Positions 47,520-60,552 are shown, counted from the first letter of the stretch. The stretch is DNA of 64,000 nucleotides from Phallus indusiatus (GCA_027605045.1 JAQFWX010000004.1:3296683-3360682), one strand, 5' to 3'. The notes: generated by a model from the sequence alone, not told the origin. Program-made: numbers and translations.

Positions 47520-48654
47520 ATGGACCCTAGGCCTCCTCCTCCCGGCGTAGTGCCGCAAACGCTGCCTCCTATCCATACTGTACTAGGCGATCAACTGAGA
47601 CTTCCCGCTTCCGTCTCGCATTCTCCACATTCTTCTTCAAGTTATGCCTCTTTCTACACTTGTGAAGATGGTGGTGATACGTCACCTGAACCTACTGGGA
47701 GTAGCAGTAATAGATGGTCCATGGTAAGCTTTCAAATGTCTGGCACCGTTTTTCTCTTGTTCTCATCGCTCAAATAAATACAATTCCATCACTTCCTAGA
47801 ATAAGAGACAACGCGCCTTTACCATCCCCTTACCACCTCTTGTAACCCCATCACCTGGCCTGCACCCTCCCTTCCCACCGAAAACGTATTCTCTCCCAGC
47901 TACCCCAGTCCCTTCTGGTAGTCCTAAAGATTCCGAGAGTCGAGAGGGAAGCGGTGTATCCCTAGCTCCAATACTACGCAAGCAGCCCAAATCTGTTGGA
48001 GGAGCTGGTTCAGAACCTCAAGCTCAAGTTCCAGCCGCCCCATCCTTTTCCTATTCGATATTGCGTCCATCGCCTTCGGGAGAACTAATCACAGCACCAC
48101 AAATCAAACGTGGTCGCAGACAAAAGAAGAATAGTGCTCAGGGTGCTGCGGGTCAGTCCTCAGTATCCCAACGGAGGCACGTCTGTTCGATCTGTCAGAA
48201 GACGTTCAATCGTCCGAGCAGTCTGCAAACGCATTTGAGTGTTCATACGGGATCACGGCCATATGAATGTCTCCATCCGACATGCACCAAGGTCTTTAGT
48301 GTGGCCTCGAATATGCGCCGTCACTTTCGAAAGCACCATACTCATCACCAACAACAACACCATCAACACCACAGCGGAACAACACTGTTGGCAGTTAGAG
48401 ATGTTGCCCAACAAACTCTAAGCCGAAACGATGAGTCACTTGCATCTTCAGATGGCGATGGCGATGGAGATGGTGGCGACGGTGGTGATGATGATGCATC
48501 TCAGATGGAAATGGACGTGGACTCGACTCACCAAGAAGGCGGCCAATCGTCGTCATCGTTGATAGTACTACCACGTCTAAGCGCCGAACACCATCGAGAT
48601 GCACGATCCGCCCAAGATGAAGAACAATTGCATCACGGCCGCTGGCTTTATTGA
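47520..48654 (+). CDS. C2H2 zinc-finger transcription factor (copy 2)
   Basis: Two exons, about 350 residues. The N-terminus MDPRPPPPGVVPQTLPPIHTVLGDQLRLP carries a PPI-x-x-V/LGDQL-type opening. Then comes a Ser/Pro-rich region, a basic stretch IKRGRRQKKN, and two fingers: HVCSICQKTFNRPSSLQTHLSVH, then YECLHPTCTKVFSVASNMRRHFRKHH. A His/Gln run and an acidic GDGDGDGGDGGDDD run follow; it ends HHGRWLY. Donor GTAAGC after WSM and acceptor CTTCCTAG keep frame. The fingers share RPSSL-x-TH, C-x-K-x-FSV-x-SNMRRH-x-RK with copy 1. Probable nuclear regulator; targets unknown. Confidence 0.9.
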
Positions 48655-51442
48655 TATTGATCTGCCGCGCGTGGAGGAGCCTATTCCGAGAGAAAACGCT
48701 TCTTTCCTTTCCAATTCCACTTGCCTTTATCGGCAGTAACGGCTCTTTTCGCATCGCACACCCTCTCCCCCATCCACGCTCCTTGAAAATCATCAGCATC
48801 AAAAAACTTATTCTATATTTAAAAGGTGTTTACATCGGATCCTCTCTCCGAAGATTTATGGTCAACAACGTTCACGCATAGTCAACATATCCTAACTAGA
48901 CGCATCAATATTTTTTTTTAATTTCAGCGATCATCAATTATAATACACTTACGCTAAGACTAAATGGACTCCTCTTGAAGGGATTTTTTACATTATATTC
49001 ATCATCTAATTTCTTTCTTTTGTTTTCCTTTTTGCTTCTTTCTTCGTCTTCTTCCTTTCGTGTATCATTGTAGCGCATTTTTACTTATCACCCACCTTGT
49101 AGTTTATTTATCTAGGCGACTTTATAGCCAATGTAGCCTTATTTTCACAAACAGATCCCTTGAGCCTCTTCGAATTCCAAGTTAATGACGTGACACCACT
49201 CCACGCACATCTTTTCATCGAATTTTTGGTTCCTGACATTACCATCTTTTTTTGATGAGCTCACAAAACAAGGGCCGGTGTGACGAATCAAGCAACTTCA
49301 GAAGCTACAGGGGTGCGCGTAGGTCTCATTGACATTAATTTCCATGAGACCTCTTCACGTGCCACTCGCGTGGATGTTGGATTCCAGACATCTCGATAGA
49401 TCGTTTGATCAAGTTTTTAAATTTAGATCAATTCGGTAGATGGTCGATGAATTTGAGAAGAACCGCTTCGTCGCAGAGAGATCTGACTGATAAACGCATT
49501 TACTTTTGTCCACCTTATTTCGTCCATCATCCAGCAAAATGAAGTCTAGATTTTCAAAGTATGCTTTTTCATGTTGTATATAACAATCTCCTCGGTGTTT
49601 TTTTTTCCAACGGGTTTAACTAGATCTTTGGCTTTTATGAATGGGGAAGATGCGAATAGCACTGAATACCTTCCCCATACCAATTGACCAACGCAGTCCG
49701 AGGGGCTACCATCAACACTCGGCTCTTTTTGAGTAATGATCTTTTAGCAGATCTCAGTCATATGTATCAGCACCCCTTGTATTTACGGTCTTGTTGGGCG
49801 GCTATGGAGTGATTACAGCTACTACGTGATAAATGGCAGTGCACTCCGAGTCATCAGCCTCGAGCAAATCAGAATTTTTTATATCTTGAAGAATTATGAA
49901 GCCCCAACTCTATAGCTGAAAAATCTCTTATTCCCCTTCTATCCATAATTCATGTGGCAGTACCGAAAGTCTGAGCCTATTGAAAATGAGAAGACAACAT
50001 CCACTCCCGAACAAACATGAAAGTCGCGCGCACTGAAGCGATGCGACAATTGCAAGGCAAATAGTACGAACTACATTACGTGCTTGTATGGCATGATTAA
50101 CTAGTCAGGCCACCCATCAGACCCTGTTGAACTATTCAGAAGGAGGTAAGCAAGCACCGAACGACTCTTTCAACGAACAGACACACGAAGGGGTCTCGCC
50201 GAGAAATCCTTTTCACAGCCGTCCCTGTTGTGGATTCTAATCGTACGACAAGGGTTGCCATGTATAAATTATGTTCATTGTGCGCAGGGGTCAATGCATC
50301 GGGGCCAGGGCTTGTTTTAGTTTCTGATGGGACATCGCCGAGTCCTCAACTTGTTTTTCGAAACTGCTCAACTAAAGATATGACGGGACGGAGGACTCGG
50401 AGAACCTGCACAAGCGGACTGTAAGGATTACGCAACTACAATCGGTACTCTTACCCTGGATTACGATATTGTGTTCCTCGAAAGAAAAAGCGGTGCTGTG
50501 GGTATGATTATCGCAGGCTCATCCGACAAAACCGACAGTCGTGGATGCGCTATTTTCAGCTCTGTACTCTGGCATGAGCTATGGTGCACACGAATTTCCG
50601 GTCTTGCTGAGTTTTATTTGAGATACCGGCTTGAGGATGTTCTCCGAAAAGTAAGTATAAACTTGAACCGGAAGCTCGAAACTGCGTTTGGCTTGTGACG
50701 CAACTACGCGGAGTTACGAAAGAAAAATTCAAAGTCCGACTCCGACAGTGTTTTGGCTATGGCCTACTACAGCAACATCATCTTTTATTTACAGCCACTG
50801 GTTTACAGCCACAAACATAAGGTTTTCTTCGCTCAATAAGTTTATCAGGTGGATTTGTGAAGAACTATCGCCACTTTATGTGAGTATTAATAATTACAAC
50901 CCACAATTGGCATAGTTGCCGCTCCCTTATTATAAAGTCTTACATTCATGCGGCACAGTGAATATAATACCACCCCATCGCAAATAGCCGCTATTAATTG
51001 GTATGAAAATAAATGCATGTGATTGACGTATTTACGATATTGTAGCACTTCCATTTTCTGCCACCTGTGTCCGGAATGGACCGACACCGAACTCGCTTTA
51101 ATTACAATCCCATAGTTTTTCTTCAAAGGTAAGGGTAAATCGTCGTTGAAGCGTTAATGTGATCACTTCAGTATACGAAGCCCACAGGTTATTACAACAC
51201 GTGATTGAAATAACGCATCTCCTGACATCCCAACTCATACTAGAACCTTCCCCTTTTCTCGACTGCTTTGCTTCTTGCATGCGGAGGAAGGACACTTCTC
51301 GCTTCCATCGCATGCGACAGTGGAGCTTTCCATACTATAATCGAACTATCAATGACTATTAATTTGCTTCACCCCACTCTCTCAGTTTCCAAACAGTCTG
51401 CCTTCAACATTACTAGCGCAATTTTCATCATTCTGAGCTGTC
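48655..51442. other. Gene-poor stretch, 2.8 kb
   Basis: AT-rich, no gene I can support. Around 50420-50560 (plus) one frame reads DYATTIGTLTLDYDIVFLERK, which looks protein-like, but stops and missing splice partners surround it. It may be a decayed gene. The CE16 gene promoter lies at the right end. Confidence 0.4.
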
Positions 51443-52865
51443 ATGTCTCTCGTCAGCAAACTTTCTGTGCTGTTCATGGTTTTCTCAAGTGTCTTATCAG
51501 CCTATAATGACGGTATTCATCTTGCCATTGGACCTACTTGTGGCTTATTCAACGGCTCCTTCTCCGACGTCAACAATGATATAAATCCCGCAAATTATCT
51601 TACCATTGTATCTTTCGGAGACTCTTATAGTATGTCGCTGATTTACTGCTTCAAGAACAAGTCTAAGTTTTGTATCCAGCTGACACAGGAGGAAACCGAG
51701 ATGGTACACCTCCGCCGCCGCCTATCGTTGTGCCTCCGGACCCAGAAGCTGGAGGCCGAAGTTCCAATGGTTATATGTGGGGTTAGTCTCCTTTTGAATA
51801 TCAATCATTCCCGTTTTCATTACCTGAAACAAATATTAATTCCGCAAGTGGAAGACTTTGCGTTTGATCATGGAATAACAGTCATGAATTATGCAGTATG
51901 TTGCTCTATTCTTTTTGCTGTAAATCTAGTTATTTTCCAATTCGGAATAATCTAGATCAGCGGTGCTGTAACAAATACCTCATTATGGCCTTCTAAATCC
52001 AATGTCAGCGATTTCATTCAACAATGTAAGTGCAAATTATTCTTCCACATGACAATCCAAACTCACTAAAATGAATTGTACAGCCACCCTGTTCCTGAGC
52101 CAAAATCACGATCTTGACCCCGAAAAAACGCTGTACGTAGTCTTCTTCGGAATAAACGATTTTGAGGCTGCTCAAGGTGCTACTTCACTGGAAACTTCAG
52201 TCCTAGTGAACCCTCCACTAATTCAAAGTTTTCACAGTTGACGGAGATCATATGCCCGAAGCGGCGCAGACCGTCCTCAACATCATTGACGAATTGACTG
52301 CACCTCCAACGAATGCTAGATCCTTTCTTGTTCTTGGTATGTCTCAATGCTTCCGTAAAAAGTCTGTATTCTGAAAGCATCGACGATGAGATGATTATGG
52401 TCTCGGTGTACAGTCACCTATGGGCGATGCATACAAACAAGCTATTTACTCCGGATTGAACGCTCGGCTTTATACGAATTATACAGGCTCAAACTTTAAG
52501 GCTGCGTTTGTGGATTTTGCGGCAATGTGGGATGCTATTATTGATAATGACCCTCCTGGTTATGAAGCTTTTGGTTACGTCTCGAATAGTTGGTGCTTGA
52601 CTGGTCCTTGTTGTACCACGGTTAATCACTGGTATGTATGAACCATCATTTGTCACCGCCGTGTCACCTGGACCTCTCTGACATTCGGGATTGCATTTAG
52701 TCCTGACCCTGATCATACATTTTACTGGATTCCTTCGTACGTGCTCGTGTTTTGCGAATTTGGGGGCAGTGTATTCATTCATATTGTAGACATCCAGCGA
52801 AAGAAGGACAGCGAATCATGGCCGATTTTGTCAATGAAGTACTGAATCTATGCCCAAACTACTGA
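51443..52865 (+). CDS. Secreted GDSL/SGNH esterase (CE16-type)
   Basis: Seven exons, about 320 residues. Signal peptide MSLVSKLSVLFMVFSSVLSA. Block I is YLTIVSFGDSYTDTGGN, with the Ser spanning an intron edge. A proline stretch TPPPPPIVVPPDP follows, then GYMWVEDFAFDHGITVMNYAISGAVT. The Gly/Asn block is YVVFFGINDF, then SFLVLDDYGLGVQSP, VAFVDFAAMWD-like FVDFAAMWDAI and AFGYVSNSWCLTG. The catalytic Asp-x-x-His region is PDPDHTFYWIPSHPAKEGQRIM. The stop is at 52865. CE16 enzymes remove acetyl groups from xylo-oligosaccharides, and related SGNH proteins act on other esters. The gene lies just beside, and convergent with, the SDR pseudogene. Confidence 0.87.
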
Positions 52866-52974
52866 CGCAGTAATATGTGAAAGGTCTAGATTCTCATGCT
52901 CTATTAATCACAGGATATTTGAACACGAATTCGAATTGTATGTATGTTCTACTAGGCTATGATACGTGTATGTA

Positions 52975-53757
52975 TTATGTTTGAGTACCGAACTTTTGTC
53001 CAACTAACTCTTCACTTAATATCCACAATTTCTTTGCGGATTCCTAAAAGATAAAATGAAGCATGGATAAAAAATGACTCGTGTAGCGATATAAATACCT
53101 TATCCAGTGCGTATGGTTTAACTTTGTCGGGATTAGTAGTAACTTCACAGTCTACTAGACACGAGCCGTTTCTATCTAAATGATATTGACACATTTGAAT
53201 ATACATAGATCAGGGAATTCTCAATACATACCCGAAATTGTTGGGTCAAAAGCCGCAACAATATGGCTTATTTCAAAAAGTGAACAATGAGGGAGGTGAA
53301 AAACCAAAAAAAAACAAATGCACATACGTGGCAGTACTTTGTGGTACAGTCCCCCACAGATCACCTTTGGCTCTTCCATCAGGATAAAATGCATGAGACA
53401 TCTTGGCATAATCTTCTTGCGTTAAATGTCTTTGCAAGCCAGTGACGGCATTACCGGGCTAGAATCAATTAAAGTCTAAAATCAACCTTTCTAGAGACGA
53501 AGAGTCGCTTTCCGTACCACCACCCTGAAGGCAAGAAGTTTTGTATCTTTATAGCGGTCTGCCAATTCAAGCGCAAAAAGAATAGTTGCCTGCGGATGAA
53601 TAAATATTGCGTTTGAAAAGAAATTGAAGTGAGGAGGCCTACAGTTTTACTTTGGGCGCTGAAAGGCCGCCAACTTGCCTGTCTTGCCTTTGATTTCGTT
53701 GGCCAATTCTTTGGCCACACTTTCAGCGGTTGCGATAGACGAATCGAACTTGGTCAT
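52975..53757 (-). pseudogene. Short-chain dehydrogenase/reductase remnant with internal deletion
   Basis: The start MTKFDSSIATAESVAKELANEIKGK at 53757 is the usual opening of fungal WWOX/retinol-dehydrogenase-like SDRs. It should lead to the TGxxxGIG cofactor site, but the sequence jumps straight into the C-terminal half: (S)AQSKTATILFALELADRYKDTKLLAF, PGNAVTGLQRHLTQEDYAKM, GDLWGTVPQSTATHIVAAFDP, and a normal end SEELVGQKFGTQT with TAA at 52975. About 150-200 residues are missing: the NAD(P)-binding core and the active-site Tyr. The junction is out of frame. Later introns still have good splice sites, so the deletion is probably recent. It may once have served the neighbouring P450s. Confidence 0.75.
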
Positions 53758-54121
53758 AGTACGGTTTTAATAGGTAAGACAAAATTGGCTTCGAGTTGAT
53801 TCTCTTAGTACCTCTGCTTTATACTTCCCTTTCTATGCATGCCGAAGACATACGTACTTCACAAGGCTTATCCCTTGATCATTATGACTTGGTAAGCGCT
53901 CTGTCTCATTTTCGGCGGCCCCGAGGCCCGCGGTATACACCATTTCCTCTTTTTCCTCATGGTCGGCTATGAATGCCAAAATCATTCGCTGATAGTATGT
54001 TTACAGTAAGAGAAAGAGAGAAAAAATTAAGTTTAAGTATTCCTAATTTCGACAATGATACAATTATACACATAAAAATGAATTTAGAGCTAAAAGCAAG
54101 CGGGGAAGACTTGAGAGGTCT
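53758..54121. other. Intergenic, SDR upstream and P450 3' flank
   Basis: About 360 bases; nothing recognised. Confidence 0.45.
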
Positions 54122-56571
54122 TTACTCAGCCCTCAGCTGAAGAGGTGTTACGGTCAGCGGAAGTTCGATACGGCGAGACTTTGAGCCTTTGATCCTGGAA
54201 CAGCGTCAATTAGATTCGTTTAAGAAGACCAAAACTTACATAGGAGTCATAACGCCGGAGGGTGCACGGATGATTTCAATATTATTAGGTGGGGAGAAAA
54301 CTCGAAATTGTCCAGTAGCTCAACCAAGATGGATTCCATTTCAAGGACCCTTTGTGCATATGATCATCAGTAGATGTAATCGTATCTCTGTGGTGAGGAT
54401 GTAAGGTACTTACGCGAAACGCCACCTAACAAGTCTGTTGAGCAAAGTCGAAAGCCTAGCATATAAACAGAAGTACATACCCAATACACGTCCTAACCCC
54501 ACTGCTGAAAGTAGCGCTATGTGGTTGATATCAGACAAAATCCATAAATATATATTCAAAGGACTTACACATTGCTAATTACGCCAATACTCAATTGGCG
54601 TTGTTCATTGTTCTCCAAGAATCTTTCTGGACGCCACACGTCTGCATCCTCTCCCCAAACAGATGGAAGTCTAGGGATTTATTAGCTCCTTTCGAGGTCT
54701 GAAAGAAAAGCAAGATAACCTATTGTATGCGATAAACGATATGAACATATCCTGATCGCGCTCTATAGGAAGGTTCGTTACCACCTCTCCCGTGGTGAGG
54801 GTAATAGGGTGAGTTAAGGGAATAATGCTATCTCTGTTAGCCGCACGAACAACGCCGGGAATGATCGTATGGAAGCGAAGAGTTTCCTATTTTTTTATAT
54901 ATTAGCTATTCTCATGTGATATATAATATTTGACCAGCCTTGATTAGAGCCTGAAGATGGAGCATTGAATCAAGATCTGAAATAGTGATCTCTCCATCGC
55001 CTCTTTCCACCACTACACGCGCTCGGGTTGTTTTGATCTCTTCTCTCAGTTTCGCCTGGTATTCCGGATGCCTTGCTAATTCGTACAGTGCCCAAGTTAA
55101 TGTGGAAGAAGCGGGCTCGTGTCCAGCAAAAAAGAATGTACTTCAAAAGTGTGAGAAAGGGGAAGTTACTTTCAACGAAGTGGGACACACATTAATTGCT
55201 CGATGACTTCCTGGTTTGTCAGCTTGGTTTTGAGATTTTCTGAGAGATTTGCACGGACTACAGAGTTGGGTCAATTCAAAAAAGACGTCGAAAAACTTGA
55301 AACTTCGGACCCAGTACACTCATGATGTCTCTTGAGCCCTTCTTTCCATCCATGTACAACGCTGTTTGTTTTTCAAGGACCTTTTGAGCGACGTCGGTAA
55401 CCACAGTCATCAAATGGCGGATCCTTGTGAAGCCCTTTGTCGGGACACGTTTCAGAGCAGTGGATACGAATTCTGGAACAACACCCAAAATATAAGCGAC
55501 GATCAGATCTGTATCACTCCGTTGAAAGAATACGTCAGCCCTGTGTTTTTTCATCAGACGAAAAAAAGGTGAATAGAGTTTGACCGTAAGAACACACAAG
55601 AGATTCCGGTACGCTTGTGCTAAGGCTTTATCTTGACCGCCTTCATCGATTGCTTCGAAATCGTAATCCGCGGCGGCTTACGATAGAACAAATCGAAGGA
55701 TGAGAATTCGAACTTTAAACGGTGAAAGTGAAAAAAGTACCAATCCCAATGATATCCAAAGTCATCCGAGAGAGCCACGGTACTATATTAATTACGTTTG
55801 CATTTGTGTCATTCGACGATTCAAATTCCTTTTTTCAGTTTATTGGACGACTTTTACCATATAAGCCTCGGGTGCGCAAAAAGAACAGTTAAAATCGGCG
55901 TACTTGCAGTGCTTTGTGTCTGAATAACGGGATGAACTCGCGTAGTGCATTAAAAGAAAATGCAGGGCTCATGATCTTTCTTTGTTGGGTATGTTGAGGT
56001 CCTGCCAAACTAGATGACGCCTGTTCATGCAATCGGGAAAATATACGATACCATCTGTATAAAAGAGTCCTCTACCAAGAACAAGGCTTGAACCAACACG
56101 AGCCGACAAGGGCTTGGGGAATTCGTAGCCCGAATTGAGAACATGTTGGATAGCCTGTAAGTTTATTTTCTGTTGAGTGGAAGGATGCAGAACTCGCGAA
56201 AATAAGGACCTTGGGATCGGATACAAACAAAACTTTACGCTGTGTGTAATTTAGCTAGCTATCTGCACCTAGGGAGATAAGCACATGCGTACACCAAATT
56301 CAGCATACATCCTGACAACAGTTCCATACTTTTTTGTCCACGCAAAAGGCGCATCGCTGATCTGCTCCGAACGCAGAGTATCGGGTAAGTTACCTTGAAG
56401 TACGTGAGGGGATTAATCGGCTGCTGTGCGAAGGAATGACGAACCAGTTAACCATGACGCAGGGGGTGGTCCAGGAATTTTATCAATGATGCGGCCTCGA
56501 AGTAATCGATACATCCCACGAACGACAACGAGTAGCAAGATGCCATATAGGAAGGAATGAATGTGTGACAT
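54122..56571 (-). CDS. Cytochrome P450 (tandem copy A)
   Basis: About 520 residues and 12 or more introns. The start at 56571 gives [21 protein letters not shown], a signal anchor, then the proline hinge [12 protein letters not shown]. Next are [45 protein letters not shown] (helix C region) and [12 protein letters not shown]. Helix I is [26 protein letters not shown]; helix K has ETLRFH; then RPERFLE; and the heme loop is [14 protein letters not shown] with the Cys ligand. The end is at 54122. This is a microsomal monooxygenase needing P450 reductase. The I-helix normally has AG-x-E-T-T/S; here Thr is Pro (AGHEPA), whereas copy B keeps AGHETT. Substrate unknown. Confidence 0.9.
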
Positions 56572-57371
56572 CGTTGTAGACTGGGTGAGAGTCTGGTTGT
56601 TTGCTTCATCTCGCGTTAAATATACATCTCGGTGTACTATCCCCGAGTCCTGAAAATACCAAGGTCCGTAGCGCGGGATCGTGCTATTATAAACCCGCCT
56701 ATAAATAAAAAACCAAATTTAGATGACTGTTGTTGGAGATGCGTGCCCCCAGCTATGTAGGTCTTGAATCGGAACTCTGATCGACTTCGGATACTAGTGG
56801 AAATGAAACATTGTGAATTCTTCAGTGAATACTCTTTCAGACTCGACCGATGATCGATGAGGTCGTGTGCACGGTGGGTGAGTTTTGTCTCCAATTCGCC
56901 TCGGCGCTAAATATAGAGGCATATATTGCGAAACCTCGATCATCGCGTCATCACTTCACTTACCGTCGACATCATTCATCGGTCATTTTGAGAGAAAGTA
57001 AATGTTCGGCGTTTAAATGCTCCTTACATAGTAGCCAGTAGCCCCACTTCTAGTGAATGTCCCAATAGCCGGTATCAGGCACCATCGGGCATAGCTACCC
57101 CGACCATTAATATCCACTGAGCAAGTCAATCATAGTCGTAATACCAATGGACAGTGGAACGTTCACTGGAAGCCGTCGTACTCGTAGTAGCCTGCTTGAA
57201 CGACGCATGGTTCAGATTTATGAGAAAAATATACATATTGATACCTCTTATTAAGGTGTCAAAAAAAGACATATCATTGACCACACGGGATCCCAAAGCC
57301 ATTTGAAGTGAGAATCGTCTTATACAAAGCTAGTGACTCGTGCCAATGGCACTGAAGATAGATAGCGAAAC
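56572..57371. other. Intergenic between tandem P450 genes
   Basis: About 800 bases, holding the promoter of copy A and the 3' flank of copy B. No gene seen. Confidence 0.5.
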
Positions 57372-59861
57372 TCATGCTTGTAAGGGCGTAACAGTTAACG
57401 GAAGCTCCAAGCGGCCGGATTTTGATCCCTTCACCCTAGTAAGTTGTCTGGTCAAACAAAACGATCAAGCAATGATAGTAAATCCAACTGACATGGGACC
57501 CATGACACCAACTGAAACCCGAAGAATCTCAATATCGTCAGGAGGAGGCGAAAATTCGAAATTCTCCAGTAGTTCGACTAAAATGGCTTGCATTTCGAGG
57601 ACCCTACATAGGAAATTTCAGCATCCCTTTAACGAATATAAGGGGGGAAAAAAGGTAATCTCTTACGAGAAACGCCATCTTCGAAAGTCAAGTATCAAAA
57701 ACCCTCAGTAATCGCCTGTACTAGAGAAAAGACCTACCCAATACAACTCCTGATTCCGCTGCTAAATGTAGCTCTGTAGGTACGATACAATGCGAATCAA
57801 TATAGGATGCTTGATGCTCTAAGACCAACATAAAAGCTTACATATTACTGATAACGCCAAGATGAGTTTGACTCTTTTGATCATGCTTTTCCAAAAATCT
57901 TTCAGGTCGCCATACATCCGCATCCTCACCCCAAACAGATTTAAGCCTTGTGCGTCCATCAGTAAATAAAAATTGAATTTTCTCAGAGTCGTACCTGTTG
58001 TACGCAATAAAAGACAAAAATACTTGTTGACCACGTTCAACGGGAAGACTTGTGATAACATCTCCAGTCGTAAGCTTTACAGGGTATAACAATGGAACAT
58101 GATCGTCTCTTCCAGCTTCACGGATAACCCCGGGAACTATAGGATGAAACCGCAGAGTTTCCTAGTATAGAATTTTTTTTTTAAAGATTAATGCTATGGT
58201 TAATTTGATGAAACCAACCTTCATGAGAGCAGAGAGATATTGCATAGAATCCAAATCTGAGATAGTTATTTCGCCATCGCCCCTTTCTGACACGCGTGCT
58301 CGCATCGCCTTAATTTCTTCTCTTACTTTGTTTTGATATTCCGGGTGTCTCGCCAGTTCATATAATGCCCAATTCAACGAAGAAGATGTTGTTTCGTGTC
58401 CCGCGAAAAAATTGTTCTGATTTTTTAAAAAAATGGTAAGAATTGAAATGGACGCGTCAAATTTGACTTTGGACACTGCTCACGTCAACTGAGAGATGAC
58501 TTCCTCGTTCGTGAGTTTCGTTTTGGGATCTTCCGATAAATTCGCTCGGACTAATACATTGAGTCGTTGTCAATTACGAATAAACAATTTATCGCACCAA
58601 GTACACTCATGAGATCCTTTGAGCCTTCTTTTCCATGAGCATATAACGCTGTCTGTTTATCGACGACCTCCTGAGCCACCTCGGTGACCACCGACATGTA
58701 GGGTCTAAGTCTCTTCAAACTTCTGGTCGGTAGAAGTTTCAGGAGGCCTTGCATTGATTCTGGAACTTTGCCTAACAGGTAACCGACAAGCATATCGATA
58801 TCACCACGCTTGTAAAACGCATCAGCCCTTTTATAGAGTGGCATCGGTTTAGCTGTGTGCAGCGGAGATATAAGGAATTAATACATACGTTAGATTACTG
58901 TATGCTTTGGTTAATCTATTGTTCTGGCCACCTTCTATTGCCTCAAATTCGTACGCAGCGGAAGCTGGTGAGCGAAATCAAGTGAGATGGGTAAGCTACA
59001 GTTAGAATGATGAGGCCAGACCAGTTCCAATTATATCGAGAGTCGTGCGCGACAACCATGGTACCATATTCACTACATTAGATTCGGCGACTTTCGATGT
59101 TTCAATTTGTTCCTTGATTTTTTCGTTGTCTATGTTATTGATTAGTGACCGGGAAAGAAGTTACAACAGAGGGTGTCCTACCTGTTGGGCTTTATGGCAA
59201 AACATTGGAATGAAGTCTCGAAGTGTGTTGAATGAGAATGCGGGAGTCATGATCTTCCTTTGACGGGCATGTTGAGTTCCTGTAAGTTGCAATGAGTTAC
59301 AGTTAAATTTTACATGCATAATGGTGATACCATCGGCCCAGACGAGTCCTTTGCCAAGGATAAGCATGGAATTAGCCCGTCCAGGAGCAGTCTTATGGAA
59401 GTTGTATCCTGAAGTATTCAGAATATACTGAATGGCCTTTGGTATTTACCAAGTCAGTACTGTATACCGTGAATTTGAAAAGTCAAACAAAACCTTGGGA
59501 TCAGATATAAATAATGTTTTTCTCTGTTAAGCGTTTGCTGAGTTGACTACATTACTCGGCAAAATATTGGGTTGGACTAACGTTAAATTCTCCGAACAAT
59601 CTGACTACTGTTCCATATTGTTTCGTCCACGCAAACGGAGCATCGCTGATTTCATTTGAGCGAAATAAATCTGGCATGTTACCTTTTTTCGCGTGTTTAG
59701 GCTGACATCGTCAAAAAAATGACAGCGAACGAACCAGTTAGCCATGACGACGAAGGGGGACCGGGAAGTTTATCAATAAATCGCCTTCGAAAACGACCAT
59801 GGATGAAGCTAGCGACGAAGAATATGGCAATGCCAGGTAGCAGAAAAAGAAATGAACTCAT
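57372..59861 (-). CDS. Cytochrome P450 (tandem copy B)
   Basis: The start at 59861 gives MSSFLFLLPGIAIFFVASFIHG, a signal anchor, then RRRFIDKLPGPPSSSWLTG. Key regions: RKIMTPAFSFNTLRDFIPMF, RADAFYKRGDIDMLVGYLLG, helix [50 protein letters not shown](PIVPG), [19 protein letters not shown], and heme loop FSSGIRSCIGWRFS with the Cys ligand. The terminal LEMQAILVELLENFEFSPPPDD and [19 protein letters not shown] end at 57372. Intron positions match copy A, so this is a tandem duplication. Exon joins that I checked keep frame. About 520 residues, membrane-bound in the ER; substrate unknown. Confidence 0.9.
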
Positions 59862-60552
59862 GGTTAGTCAGTAGGAGATTTTCCCAAGTGGCAGTTATAT
59901 CTGAATCATATGGGAGATAACGACATCTTAAAAAAGTCAGCATCCGGGTTTCAAGGAAACCACCTAAGGTTAATTACGTGGTTTGTCTCGCAGTGGGCTC
60001 CGACGGGAGAATTCATTTCGAAGTAAAGTTAACCCGGTTGGCTGGAAATGAAGGCCCTCCTCTGAGACTCAGGAGTCGCGAGCCACTAGTCGCTTCTCAA
60101 TTATCACGCGGCTCCTGAAGAAGTGACTTCGAGGGTCTTCTTAAGTTATGCAAAGAAATCAAGGCGTGAGACCTATGTTATTGGGTTTGGCAAAACCTCT
60201 CATGAACTAACTAAAAAATGCGTTAGAGTCCCATGACGATAAACGCAATGAAATGATCACTTGTCCGAATTATCCTGTTTAGCATTTTGGTAATAATGGG
60301 CAAAAATGCTACAAAGCTTTGGCTCGGGAAATCCTCCAGATCAATCTAATAGTCATTACGAATTAGTAATAGATGCCCTCAAATACAGGATGCCACCCGG
60401 GTTGTCAAAGCTGATTACGCGCAATGCTTCTTGAAATAAACAGTAGGGCATGTGTCAAATCGCTGAAAGGTAAAATTTTAAACGGAGGGCCACGTAAACC
60501 GGCTTGGTGCGGCTTACGTCATTTGACCAGGAATTCAAGTTCTCTTCAGACC
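59862..60552. other. Divergent promoter region of P450 copy B and HSP78
   Basis: About 690 bases. I saw no perfect three-unit heat-shock element by eye. Short direct words (GAAGAAGTGACTTC near 60116) are only suggestive. Confidence 0.4.

Noticed and set aside
50230..50920. Open frames suggesting a second esterase copy upstream of the CE16 gene
   Set aside because: I looked for the GDSY, GIND and HPAKE blocks and found none; the protein-like piece near 50430 stays unassigned.
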